Below are positions 42,903 to 54,203 of a DNA stretch of 64,000 nt, in pieces. The first letter of the stretch is position 1. Each line of letters begins with the position of its first letter. Both the position numbers and the translations under genes were made by a program. The stretch comes from Erpobdella octoculata (lineage: Eukaryota > Annelida > Clitellata > Hirudinida > Erpobdellidae): positions 15,478,765 through 15,542,764 of the forward strand of contig OZ022243.1 of assembly GCA_963978895.1 (NCBI GenBank), written 5' to 3'. Under the pieces are notes generated by a model. It searched no databases. It was given only the letters and a program-made list of their open reading frames with translations, and was not told the DNA's origin.

Positions 42903-42966
42903 TTTTATTTATATAGATGACAAATTAAATCAACAAAAACAACGTTATTGTTGATGATTTTAAATT

Positions 42967-43165
42967 TATCGCTTTCCGGCCCCATCTATCTCTTAATAAT
43001 TTGTAATAACGCGCAATCGGTCACATTATGCAAGACTGGGAAGCAAGTCATGGACTTCTTAATATTAAGAAGTCCATTAGCAAGTAATGCCTGTTACGCA
43101 ATTGTAAACAGTGCTTCGAAAACTTATGCAATGATCATGTATAGGCACTTTTGGCCCGGAAAGAG
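42967..43165. repeat. Inverted copy of 39535-39775 with a 28-bp perfect palindrome
   Basis: The palindrome at about 43050-43077 is centred on AATATT, with arms ATGGACTTCTTA. Homology to 39535-39775 is in reverse orientation. Confidence 0.75.
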
Positions 43166-43439
43166 TTCGCCGAGGCCGAGTTTAAAAAAGTTCCTTTCAA
43201 CAATTCAGAATACTACATATATATGATAATACATGTGTGCCTCGGTTTTGTGTTATATAAATGAAATTAAAACTATAATTGGAATTATAGATATATTGTC
43301 CTATTAATAACTTGAATTTTTACACCAAAATTTACACTAAAAATGTTTCAGAAATCTAGTAAAGTTTAGGACTTTTATATTGTAGATGCCATCAACAAAA
43401 GCAAGGCAAACTGCTCGATGTGACATGACAAAATAACGC
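43166..43439. other. No gene recognised
   Basis: AT-rich spacer between a Helitron-family repeat and a hAT fragment. Confidence 0.4.
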
Positions 43440-43975
43440 GTGGTTGAAAAAATGCACGAACATACGGCACAACGTCAATGATAACTCATCTGCGGACAAA
43501 GCATCTAGTGCAATTCAAAAAATATGAAGCAGGGCAAAGCAAATTAAGAAACGATAGCGCGAAGAGGAAGCAAATATGTCACCAAGTTCGAAAAAAAACA
43601 ACACACCATGGATTTTTTTGTAGAAAGTTAAATTGTTTTAAGTTAATCATCCTCGGCATCTTGCAATCACTAACAAAATTGCGGAGGTGATTAGCGTTGA
43701 TATGCTGCCTTTTCAAGTAGGTGAAGATGCTGAATTTAATATTTTAATGCATGAACTCGAACCCCGATATTCGTTGCCATCCAGAAAACATTTTTCGCGC
43801 AACTTAGTTCCGGACATGTTTTCTCTTATACGGAATCGTTTGCAAGTCATGATGATGATGCAAGTTGCATAAATTCACCAGCGATGTCTGGACAAGCACA
43901 AACAATTTGGACGCTTTCCTCAGTTTGACTGGGCACTGGATAGACACTGATTGGCATAGGACAGGTTTGTCCAAC
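43440..43975 (+). pseudogene. BED-finger hAT transposase, N-terminal fragment
   Basis: Three successive frames. GTTSMITHLRTKH (43466-43505) is the second half of a BED zinc finger. DMLPFQVGEDAEFNILMHE with LEPRYSLPSRKHFSRNLVP (43697-43812) is the post-BED hAT domain. FTSDVWTSTNNLDAFLSLT with GHWIDTDWH (43870-43955) is the start of the RNase H-like catalytic domain with its first aspartate. It is cut off at 43960, where ACAGGTTTGTCCAACC, a hAT-like terminus, begins. The frames are broken by at least two shifts. A ZBED-like host gene is excluded by this decay. Confidence 0.8.
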
Positions 43976-44261
43976 CTTCATGCTATTGTGGGCCGCATAA
44001 AAAATGTTTAGACCCTTGGTGGGCCAAGGAAATTTTAGCACTTAATATAGCATAATTATGATATATGTTTGCCATATAAAGCTGTTATAAAATAAAACTA
44101 TATATATAAGATAATTATAAGTGTTAACCAAGAAATAAAAAAAACTTCGGTGGTAACTGCTATAAACAGCTATATTGCTATAATATTCTTTTAACATAGT
44201 GTTATAGTATTTCAGTTAAAGTTAAGTACTAAGTAAGTATTCTACCCTGTGAACATTCTAT
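43976..44261. other. No gene recognised
   Basis: Starts with TGTGGGCCGCATAAAA, like the subterminal part of some hAT MITEs; the rest is AT-rich. Confidence 0.4.
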
Positions 44262-44380
44262 ATGGGTCCTATGTTGGGTTCCTTGGCTAGGGATAACCTA
44301 TATGGGTTGTATATGGGTCCTATGTGGGGTTCCTGGGCTATGGATAATCTATATGGGTTGTATATGGGTCCCATATAAGC
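44262..44380. repeat. 51-bp minisatellite, 2.3 copies
   Basis: Unit with TATATGGGTCCTATGT, GGGGTTCC and GGGCTATGGATAA; further degenerate TATATGGG motifs extend to about 44470. Confidence 0.7.
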
Positions 44381-44632
44381 TAAATGGCCTATTGCAAAAC
44401 AAAACGTCTATATGGGAGCTATTTGCGTCTCAAACGGGGTTCATGGGCTAATTTATATCTAAGCTATAAGTGGGCTAAACCAAGTTTGATTCAATTTATT
44501 TGTTTTAATAATTATATCAATTTATTTTTTAAATAAACATAATTTTCAACGAACATTTTATTATCAACTTTTGTGAAGATTTACATCATTTGACCATATT
44601 CGACTGACAAATTACGTTTTTTCATACATTGG

Positions 44633-44698
44633 TTGGTGTAGAGGTTTAGACGCCGGCTTTGAGAGCCGTAGAACCCGGGTTCGATTCCCGGTCCAAGC
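44633..44698 (+). repeat. tRNA-like SINE head fused to a Helitron-like terminus
   Basis: A box TGGTGTAGAGG, an anticodon arm with CGGC/GCCG around TTTGAGA, and a T arm CCGGG-TTCGATT-CCCGG that folds perfectly. Only about 4 of 7 acceptor pairs form, so it is not a tRNA gene. At 44693 it passes directly into AAACGTTGTTTTGCC of the Helitron-like end, without the usual SINE body. Confidence 0.7.
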
Positions 44699-44925
44699 AA
44701 ACGTTGTTTTGCCTTATAAATTATTTTGTTTTTTTTTATTAAATGTTAATGTCGCTATCCCGCTCTCGGTCGTTTTCCCACTCCCGGTCGCTTTCCCTCT
44801 CACGGTCGCTTTCCCGTTCCCTGTCGTTTTCCCGCTCCCTGTTGCTTTCCGCTCCCGGTTGCGCTCCCGCTACCTACCGGTTGCTTTCCCATTCCTGGTC
44901 GTTTTCTCGTTCCCGAAATATGAAT
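44695..44925 (-). mobile_element. Helitron-like terminal fragment with 18-bp minisatellite
   Basis: AACGTTGTTTTGCCTTATAAA as at 5065 and 11942, then CGGTCGCTTTCCCTCTCA-type units (44755-44920). The first ten bases of the terminus are replaced by the SINE head. Confidence 0.65.
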
Positions 44926-45153
44926 TGTGTGAATACAGCTTGTATAATAATTTATATATAATAAATAATTATAGAAATACATTTTTTATATATTTTTCTA
45001 TAGTTAAATAAAGTAAAAAATAAAATTAGTACCTTACTTAAATTAATTCAAAATATAAAATTTATTAATATTTTAATCTATTTTTTTCGTTTGATTTGGA
45101 ATGCATACCAACAATAAAACAATTTGTTTATTATAAATAAATAATTAAATAAA
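44926..45153. other. AT-rich spacer, no gene
   Basis: No repeat unit or coding frame recognised. Confidence 0.45.
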
Positions 45154-46591
45154 TCTATATATATAAAAGAACATGTCCTGACTGACAGATGACTGACTCA
45201 TAATCAACGCCGAGCTCAAACGCCTCATCCTAGGAACGTGAAATTTGGAACTTATATTACTTTTATAGCGTAAACATCCGCTAAGAAAGGATTTTTGAAA
45301 ATTTTGCTCCTGAGGGGAAAAAACTGGAAAACAAACTTTTTTCTAAAAAATTTTTCTAAAATTTTTTTCTGAAATTTGGTATATAGATTCTTTTTGAAAA
45401 ATAAAAAGATACGTGTTTCACCATTTTTTGAAAATTCGGTTTCCCGGACCTCAAATGTGGGTTGGAAAATTGGGTTATTTGGTTTTTAAAGTAGCTTCTA
45501 CTCAAAAACTGTTAATGCTACAGGAGTAAAAATTAGTATTTAGTTTCTACTCCAAAAATAATGAAATACGTGTTTTAGCATTTTTTGAAAATTTGGTTTC
45601 CAGGACTTCAAATGTGGGGTGGAAAATAAGGCTAATTGTCTTTTATAGTAACTGCTACTCAAAAACAGTAAATACCACAGATGTAAAAATTATTATTTAG
45701 TTTCTTTTCTAAAAATAAAGATATGCGTGTTTCACCATTTTATACAAATTTGGTTTCCCGGACCTCAAATGTGGGTTGGAAAATTGGGTTATTTGGTTTT
45801 TAAAGTAGCTTCTACTCAAAAACTGTTAATGCTACAAAAGTAAAAATTAGTATTTAGTTTCTACTCTAAAAATAAGGATATATGTGTTTCACCATTTTTT
45901 GAAATTTTGGTTTTCAGGACCTCAAATGTGGGGTGGAAAAAAGTTTCTTTGGTTTTTAAAGTAACTGCTACTCAAAAACTGTGAATGCTACAGATGTCAA
46001 AATTAGTATTTAGTATTTACTCAAAAAATTATGATATAAGTGTTTCAACATTTTTTTAAAAATTTGGTTTCCAGGACATCAAATGTGGGGTGGAAAAAAG
46101 GGTTATTTGATTTCAAAATAACTGCTACTCAAAAACTGTAAGTGCTACAAATGTAAAAATTAGTATTTTGAAGTTTTGTGCCGGTTAAAAGTAGCTAAGT
46201 TCAGTTTATCACCGGCCGGGCCAAGCCGTTATTTTAGAGTCTTCACACGGGTCAGGCCAAACCTTAAATCAAAGTGGAACGGGCCGAGGTTTTTCACCAA
46301 GTATATAGATATTTTAGTGATTTTAGGGTCTTCAGTTGGGCCGGGCCAAACCTGAAGTCAAGGTGGGACGGGACGAAGTTTTTCATCAAGTATATAGAAC
46401 TTCTAAGCCTGTAAGAATGGGCCGGGCCTAATTCAGACGGGCTGTGCCGGGCAAGGAGTTTGGGTTTTTAAAACGGGCTGGGCTAAGTTGTCGACGGGCC
46501 GAGCCGAGACCTAAAAAATTGATCTCTACTATGGATGCACGGTTCAAACTCTCTAATTTCATGCGAGCGAAGCCGCAACGGGCACTGCTAG
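45154..46591 (+). mobile_element. Non-autonomous Helitron H2 (1438 bp, 5 internal repeats)
   Basis: TCTATATATATAAAAG start and GGGCACTGCTAG end, A|T target. Internal 156-bp units begin near 45418, 45573, 45729, 45887 and 46043. The short frames are not coding. Confidence 0.85.
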
Positions 46592-46611
46592 TTACTTAAT
46601 AAATAACTAAA

Positions 46612-47904
46612 TCTATATATATAAAAGAACATGTCCTGACTGACTGACTGACTGATAATCAACGCCGAGCTCAAACGCCTCATCCTAGGAACGTGAAATT
46701 TGGAACTTATATTACTTTTATTGCGTAAGCATCCACTAACAAAGGATTTTTGAAAATTTTGCTTCTGAGGGGAAGAAACTGGAAAACAAACTTTTTTCTA
46801 AAACAATGTATATCTCGAAAACAAAAAATGAGGAGATTTTGAAATTTGGTATATGGATTCTTCTTGAAAAATAAAAAGATACGTGTTTCACCATTTTTTG
46901 AAAATTCGGTTTTCCGGACCTCAAATGTGGGTTGAAAAATTGGGTTACTTGGTTTTTAAAGTAGCTGCTACTCAAAAACTGTGAATGCTACAGGAGTAAA
47001 AATTAGTATTTAGTTTCTACTCCAAAAATAATGAAATACGTGTTTTAGCTTTTTTTTAAATTTGGTTTCCAGGACCTCAAATGTGGGGTGAAAAATAGGG
47101 TTATTTGATTTTTAAAATAACTGCTACTCAACAACTGTAAATGCTACAAAAGTAAAAATTAGTATTTAGTTTCTACTCTAAAAATAAGGATATATGTGTT
47201 TCACCATTTTTTGAAATTTTGGTTTTCAGGACCTCAAATGTGGGGTGGAAAAAAGGTTTCTTTGGTTTTTAAAGTAACTGCTACTCAAAAACTGTGAATG
47301 CTACAGATGTCAAAATTAGTATTTAGTATTTACTCAAAAAATAATGATATAAGTGTTTCAACTTTTTTTAAAAATTTAGTTTCCAGGACCTCAAATGTGG
47401 GGTGGAAATAATGGTTATTTGATTTCAAAATAACTACTACTCCAAAACTGTAAGTGCTACAAATGTAAAGATTAGTATTTTGAAGTTTTGTGCCGGTTAA
47501 AAGTAGCTAAGTCCAGTTTATCACCGGCCGGGCCAAGCCATTATTTTAGAGTCTTCACATGGGGCCAGGCCAAATCTTAAATCAAAGTGGGACGGGCTGA
47601 GGTTTTTCACCAAGTATATAGATATTTTAGTGATTTCAGGGTCTTCAGTTGGGCCGGGCCAAACCTGAAGTCAAGGTGGGACGGGCTGAAGTTTTTCATC
47701 AAGTATATAGAACTTCTAGGCCTGTAAGAATGGGCCGGGTCTAATTCAGACGGGCTGTGCCGGGCCAGGAGTTTGGGTTTTTAAAACGGGCTGGGCTAAG
47801 TTGTCGACGGGCCGAGCCGAGACCTAAAAAATTGATCTCTACTATGGATGCACGGTTCAAACTCTCTAATTTCATGCGAGCGAAGCCGCTACGGGCACTG
47901 CTAG
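46612..47904 (+). mobile_element. Non-autonomous Helitron H3 (1293 bp, 4 internal repeats)
   Basis: Same ends, A|T target, inserted 20 bp after H2. Units begin near 46886, 47043, 47197 and 47355. More similar to H2 than to H1. Confidence 0.85.
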
Positions 47905-48310
47905 TAAATACATAAATAAATATATACATAAAAAAATAAATAAATAAATACGTAAATAAATAAATAAACAAATAAATAAATAAACAAATAAATAAATAAA
48001 TAAATTCATGAATGAATGAATGAATGAATGAATGAATGAATGAATGAATGAATGAATGAATGAATGAATGAATGAATGAATGAATGAATGAATGAACGAA
48101 TGAACGAATGAACGAATGAACGAATGAACGAATGAACGAATGAACGAACGAACGAACGAACGAACGAATGAACGAATGAACGAATGAACGAACGAACGAA
48201 CGAACGAAGGAACGAAGGATCGAACGAACGAACGAACGAACGAACGAACGAACGAACGAACGAACGAATGAATGAATGAATGAATGAATGAATGAATGAA
48301 TGAAAACCAC
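47905..48310. repeat. Compound (AAAT)/(GAAT)/(GAAC) microsatellite
   Basis: AAAT-type tetramers to 48003, then about 75 GAAT or GAAC tetramers in alternating blocks. On the minus strand it reads as a stop-free 198-codon FIHS/FVRS repeat frame, which is not a gene. Confidence 0.95.
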
Positions 48311-48335
48311 TAGTATGTCGTTCATTCGTTCATTC

Positions 48336-49207
<872 letters not shown>

Positions 49208-49259
49208 CGGAAAACCCACTGTGAGCGAAACAGCGAGCAGGAAAAGTGACCAGGAAAAG

Positions 49260-49985
49260 ATTTCGCTTATCAAACCCACAACCCCCATGAACACCTTCAA
49301 ATCCATCAATACCAGTTCCCACATGTCTGTTAAAATCACCACAGATCAACAAATTCTCATCAACATTTATATCAGACACAACCTTAACCATCATAGCAAG
49401 AAATTCCTCTTTCTCCTCCATCGGCCGGCCTACTTGCGGAGCATATATAGACAACAAGTTCAGCACCGACTTACCCACAATTACACGAAGCAATAACAAT
49501 CTCTCACTCACACGCTTGACCTCCAACACTTTCTCAACCCATCTATCTGCTACCAGCATTCCCACACCATGAATTCCTTTCTCAGAACCCATCCAGAAAA
49601 ACTTATACTCACCAAGTTTTCTGGCACCTTCACCTTTCCAGCCAGTCTCCTGAAGACAACAAAAATCTAAACATAGTCTTGCTGCCATATCAGCAACCTC
49701 GCCATCTCTTCCCCTCATCGTTCCAACATTCACAGAACCAATTCTCAAACAAACACTTGAACCCTCTAAATTCTTCTTCAAGCCCATAGCTAACTTTTCA
49801 CTTCTGTCTAGGCCCAGAAAAGGAAGCGCGGACCTTGTTGGACCGGGCGACGTCCGAGCCGGCATGAAATTCTTTGTTTTGTAACCCATATGGAATTTGG
49901 AGCAAAGTTTTACCCGGATGCCCTTCCTGCGAACCTCCCTTTTACGACACGCATAGGAGGATACACAGTGGTTCTATTCTATTGG
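49260..49985 (-). mobile_element. RTE-type LINE 5' part
   Basis: The untranslated 5' part (49890-49985, with GGAAGGGCATCCGGGTAAA on the minus strand) and the endonuclease are kept. The rest is cut off near 49260, where about 50 bp of Helitron-like minisatellite and then (TA)n follow. Confidence 0.75.
49263..49889 (-). pseudogene. RTE endonuclease domain (truncated)
   Basis: ATG at 49889. From LRIGSVNVGTMRGRDGEV the endonuclease fold is uninterrupted: FCCLQETGWKG, HGVGMLVAD, NLLSIYAPQVGRP and NLLICGDFNRHVG, ending at GFDKRN. The last block with the catalytic SDH is lost. The sequence type is the one often labelled craniofacial development protein 2-like in gene sets, which derives from RTE LINEs. 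No stop within 200 codons. Confidence 0.82.
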
Positions 49986-50051
49986 CCTGAACCACAAAGC
50001 TCCAATAAAGAATTTAAGATCTAAGTTTATATTTGACTGGAAAAACTGTTT

Positions 50052-50440
50052 TTGTGTGGATTAAGTAGCTCAAAAATTATTCCTGGAAAGCTACCTCCAA
50101 CTGAAAATGCAAATGCAGCCCGTTTCCACGTTTTGAGAACTCATTTTCAGGTAATGAAACTGAAGTATTTCTTAGACAATGATATTGGTGCTGATAGATG
50201 GGGCTGGGAAAAAATAAATATTAAGTTATGTTTCATTAAAACTGACATAGAGGCAGCACCTGATAGCCTAATTATTGTATAAGTTGTAAATGTAATGTAA
50301 AATGATTAAAAAAAGCCCATGATTTTCTAAAAGTTGTTCATGTTTTAAATATGAGCTATCTTGTATCTCTGCCTGTAAACATTGCTGTGGTAAAATAACT
50401 AATAAATCTCTTCATACTGATAATCTTGAAGTAGAGATGT
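50052..50440 (+). pseudogene. Cysteine-rich CXC-like tail of an uncharacterised transposon protein
   Basis: The frame to 50282 reads LPPTENANAARFHVLRTHFQ and IGADRWGWE, then a stop. The next frame holds CKCN and a CSCFKYELSC / CKHCCG cluster. I recognise the LPPT--A--H---Y-Q---W-------WGW block followed by CKC--C-CRK--L-C---C--C from transposon-derived invertebrate proteins. The family name is not known to me. Broken by stops. Confidence 0.5.
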
Positions 50441-50443
50441 TTA

Positions 50444-50752
50444 ATGGCAAGATATGTGAAGGACTGTATAAAGAAACTGTTGAAACCAATGAGATACTAT
50501 TTTAATCAGACTTGCCCAAAATCAGTCTTTGTTGTTGGACGTATTTATTCTTTAAATTGGCATAGAATTGATGCTCTTAAAAGAGTTTTGAAGGAACTTG
50601 TATATGCTTTTAAAAATTGGCGTGACAAAGTTTGGTATAATTCACTTCATATTAGTGGCTTTGTAATTAATATCTATAATAGTGAAATATGTGTAAATGT
50701 CATAGTTGAGCAGTTATTACGTGAGCAGTTATTACATTTTTATTTCAAGTGA
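50444..50752 (+). other. Open frame of 102 codons, function unknown
   Basis: Basic and aromatic-rich (KLLKPMRYYFNQTCPKS, LKRVLKELVYAFKNWRDK), not low-complexity, with no motif I can assign. It follows the Cys-rich fragment in the same orientation, so it may belong to a neighbouring decayed element; it could also be chance. Confidence 0.3.
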
Positions 50753-50983
50753 TATATAGAAACTTATCAAGTTCTTGGAAAAATGTCTTTTGTATTCTGC
50801 TGGTTTTTTATGTTTGTTGTTAAAATAGCTCTTGTATCTTGCCTCCAGTTCCACTTCTATTATTGTTGTAGCAGGTTCTGCACATGAGGATATTGAGACT
50901 ATTATCATCCCCACTTTAAATTCGGTTTTCCTGATAGCCTGTAGCCCCATTATTTACTATTTTTAGTCTGGGAACCGGCAGCA

Positions 50984-50991
<8 letters not shown>

Positions 50992-51018
<27 letters not shown>
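50992..51018. repeat. (TA)13 array
   Basis: Short array at the left edge of a TE-poor region. Confidence 0.9.
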
Positions 51019-51020
<2 letters not shown>

Positions 51021-52900
51021 CCAGCTCGTCTCTGTTCTATAGCTTTCTTTAGTGCCACATTGTAATAGTGATCGAATCAAAGATTAAAGATATCTAAAGC
51101 CACGCCCCTCTTAGGCTGCTAGTCGACCTCTGCATACTACTGATACTACAAGGCAATCGTACTCGCTGACATCAATGACTATTATTATTAATGAGAATAA
51201 TGAGTAATGTAATAGTAATGATCATTCTATGCTTATGTTTTGGTCTAGTCTGTTTGATAAACTTATTTTTTCAAATTTGTTACATAGAATTGGAATGATT
51301 ATTTTAGTGTTTCGATATCCGTAATTGACCATAATAGTAGCTCATTTAAGATATATCTTTATAATCTCGATTATATTCTTGGTTTTATGTGAGTATGTGT
51401 GTGCCACCTGTACTGTGCACGTCGTCTGCAGCTGGAACTCAAAACTTTTTCAGCTTCTTTCTTGCCAACCGGATTCGCCATCGCCTATAAATAAACCCGC
51501 TAGGTCTTCTTCACTTTCTTAATTCTTGCAAACAGGTACTTTCTCGCATTTGTCATCATTTAGAGTCTAAATTTAGACAAATAGATGTACCGAAACTAAA
51601 CAAATGAAACTTATTTCAAGTTGTAAAAAAAAATTAAATTTGGTAAATTTGTAAAAATTTTGAAATTTGTTAATATTTATATATTTTTGTTCAATGAATT
51701 CCTTTAATGTAGTTATTAATTTTGTCTGTCGCGTATAGTTCATCATTCTATGTTATCTCGTTTTATTCGAGACAAAATTTCCACTTCAGTCGAGATCCCG
51801 ATATCGTATCGTATCGAAATCGCCTCGTTATTGATCGAGGCGTCTCGTATCGTATCGTTTAATTTGAGACAAATTTAAGAAATCGTATCGTATCGTTCCA
51901 AAAAAATAACGGGACGCAGAAGCTTAGATATTGCTAAGCATTGTCTCAATTTCAAAACTGTTTGCTTGTGTATTATTTTTTATTATTGCACATACCTACA
52001 AAATCCTCATAATCTACACTTGACAGTTTAATTCAGCCGGCAAGACAAAAGTTGCTAACAGCGTTTTTGAATTGAATTGAAATTTGACAACATTTAAAGT
52101 GGCGTTAGCCGTGGAACAAATGACTCTTAGGAAAAACAGAAGTGTAACAGCAGCTGGCAAACCATTCTCAGCCTGACAACCTCAAACCTTCTGTCTACAG
52201 GACTCTTAAAATGTGTGGTGGGCACGAAAGTAAAGTCGTGGATGATGTTGTTTTATGTTGTTCTAACAACCAGTGTTTGATAAATTTCTTGTCTTTAAGA
52301 TGTTTGAGCATGGTCTTCCTTGAAAAAGTAGAACGATTCCCATAACCAGCACCCCTTTCAGCTATTGTCAAATAAACTAGCATTGCCTATTAAGAACTAG
52401 AGAATTTCAAAAACGCAGACTAGTTGAGTGTACATAATCGTTTAGACAGGAGTTAAACTAGGTAAACCATTCGATAATCAACAAAATTCTTCGGGCAATC
52501 CCATAAGCAAACGGAAAATATAAGTTTCGTTAAAAAATATATATATAAATAAATAACTAAACTGTTTTTTGAGCACAAGAAGTTTAAATTTTGTGGAGAT
52601 AATTTGTAAATTAAGCGTTCCTTTTTACACAGAATTAGAAAAAGCTGGCTTCTGATTGGTTGGTGTTAATAAACAGCTTCGCGGGTTTTGAGCAACTTCT
52701 TTTGCTAATAACTTTTTTTAGGGACCGATCTGTATCTGGTATCTCTTTCCAGCTCTTAGTTATAACAAATACTATAGTTTAATGTACTTTTTGGCTTGTC
52801 TATTAAAATTTCCGAACCAAAAGCTAAATCAACCAGACTATAAATATAAACTTTAAACAAAGAATAAACACTTCAAGTAAACAGTAAACTAAAAACATAC
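51019..52900. other. TE-poor, probably host intron or flank
   Basis: No TE domain is recognised over 1.9 kb next to the HUS1-like exon, so much of it may be intron of that gene. Noted within: a degenerate TATCGTATCG cluster at 51790-51900 (several ATCGTATCGTATCG blocks), a TATAAATA box at 51486, and a minus frame of 62 codons at 52195-52383 with no recognisable similarity. Confidence 0.45.
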
Positions 52901-53075
52901 TCCAAACAGGATAAGAGAGATTTTCAAAATGTGTAGAAACAGTTACTAAATCTTTTTCAATTTTGAAGACCATTTCTCCGATATAATTCGCAGATATTGT
53001 GACATGATCACACAAGTTTTTCATTCTCTCTATTACATTTTTGACAATCTTCAGTGGAGGCATGTAGATACTCAC
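52901..53075 (-). CDS. HUS1: HUS1-like checkpoint clamp protein, single exon (partial gene)
   Basis: The minus strand reads VSIYMPPLKIVKNVIERMKN, LCDHVTISANYIGEMVFKIE and KDLVTVSTHFENLSYPVW. This matches the DVSIYLP-LK---VV-KMKN---H--I-ANL-GEL-LKIET--V-VTTHFK-L-NP region of HUS1. Flanks look like splice sites: TTCGTGGAGAACAG before 53075 (acceptor) and GTATGT after 52901 (donor). HUS1 is a PCNA-like ring subunit of the RAD9-HUS1-RAD1 clamp that activates ATR/CHK1 signalling at DNA damage in the nucleus. The exon covers the linker and second PCNA-like domain. Other exons are not found; they may lie outside or beyond TE-filled introns. Confidence 0.85.
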
Positions 53076-53185
53076 CTGTTCTCCACGAAAATGAAATCAC
53101 TTTATAGTCTTCATACAATTACCACAGCATTCACAAGTAATGCAACTTTAACAAGTAATAATAACTTCTAAACACTAAAGATATC

Positions 53186-53378
53186 TTATATATAAAAGGC
53201 AATGTTTGTATGTATGTTTGTATATTCAAGCATCAAATGAAAACCGCCGAACCAATTTTATTAAAATTTGGCAAACTTATGGGAGATAACCAGCCGGTGG
53301 TTTGTGTTAAGTTTGAAAAAAATTTGTTTATCCGTTGGTGTTTTATGGAAAAAAACCTTTTGGTCAAGGGTTGTAAGT

Positions 53379-53380
<2 letters not shown>
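53186..53380 (+). mobile_element. Helitron-like 5' end fragment
   Basis: TCTTATATATAAAAGGCAAT, then GTATGTATGTTTGT and AAAACCGCCGAACCAATTTT, in the style of non-autonomous Helitron 5' ends. It runs into a TA array at 53381. Confidence 0.55.

Positions 53381-53450
<70 letters not shown>
53381..53450. repeat. (TA)n with GTATATG interruptions
   Basis: Imperfect array between the Helitron-like fragment and the SINE. Confidence 0.92.
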
Positions 53451-53451
<1 letters not shown>

Positions 53452-53457
53452 GTGAGA

Positions 53458-53702
53458 CATGTTGGTCTAGTGGTATAGATACCGGCTTTGAGAGTCGTAG
53501 GACCCGGGTTCGATTCCTGGTCCAGGCACGTAATTTCCTTGAGCAAGAAACTAACTCACATGTGCTCACGTCAACTCAGCGTTATCTAGGGTTAACTCAT
53601 GTCTATGAAAATAGCGTGTTCTTCGAAGTTTCCGATTCCAAAGGAACCTTCGTAAGCGCCTCTGACTTATCTGGCGCTATATAAATTCATCATTATTATT
53701 AT
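53458..53702 (+). mobile_element. tRNA-derived SINE, apparently full length
   Basis: A box TGGTCTAGTGG, B box GGTTCGATTCC, a body of about 150 bp with GAGCAAGAAACTAACTCAC, and a tail GGCGCTATATAAATTCATC(ATT)n. The head is close to the one at 44633 (ACCGGCTTTGAGAGTCGTAG), so the two belong to related families. The acceptor stem does not form, which excludes a tRNA gene. Confidence 0.82.
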
Positions 53703-54063
53703 ATTCAACCCTGTTCAACCAGGTTCTGTCTAACCGCCTTCACCTTCTTCTCCCAGACGTCAAGAAATTGGAATATCACCTTCGTCCTCGAGCTCACGAC
53801 AGAGTTATTCCGCATGCCGATTCCTTACTTAGAAAAACTTTTATCTATAGATCGCTGCACTCAAAATAACTTAAACAATGCCGAACTCTATTTTAAATCT
53901 CTGATAAAAACAAGTTTTTAGATTTTTAATTTAAGTCTTTAACTTTAGAATGTCGATTGTATTCATTTTTATTTAATTCTTATTTTTTGTATTATTATTT
54001 AAATGTAAACCGCTGTGCGTCATTGTCAGGCTTGTTAATAAAGATTTACTTACTTACTTACTT
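53703..54063 (+). mobile_element. LINE 3' end with (TTAC)n tail
   Basis: The frame reads LHLLLPDVKKLEYHLRPRA, HDRVIPHADSLLRKTFIYR before a stop at about 53875, a LINE C-terminal block (H-LR-R-H---L-------K-FI-R). Then 190 bp of AT-rich 3' sequence, TTAATAAAG and four or more TTAC units. 5'-truncated; inserted at the SINE tail. Confidence 0.75.
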
Positions 54064-54159
54064 ATTATTATTATTATATTGTTATATCTACAGTACTGGT
54101 TTCGCTTTTCCTATCTATTGATACCGCGACAAGTATTATTATTATTAACATTTATTATA

Positions 54160-54203
54160 TTAGAATCATCATCATCACTTTCATCCTCATCGTTTTGCAT
54201 TAT
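54160..54203 (-). repeat. Inverted scrap of the SAP-protein gene
   Basis: ATCATCACTTTCATCCTCAT and CGTTTTGCAT match the antisense of the acidic region (for example 17920-17950), opposite in direction to the copy that starts at 54310. Confidence 0.65.

Noticed and set aside
43440..43975. Host ZBED-type gene
   Set aside because: Successive frames are broken by shifts and the segment ends at a hAT-like terminus; it is a dead transposase.
51480..51500. TATA-box promoter of a host gene
   Set aside because: TATAAATA is expected by chance in AT-rich DNA; no coding start or other element supports it.
52195..52383. Further HUS1 exon
   Set aside because: The 62-codon frame shows none of the HUS1 C-terminal motifs I know and has no convincing splice borders.
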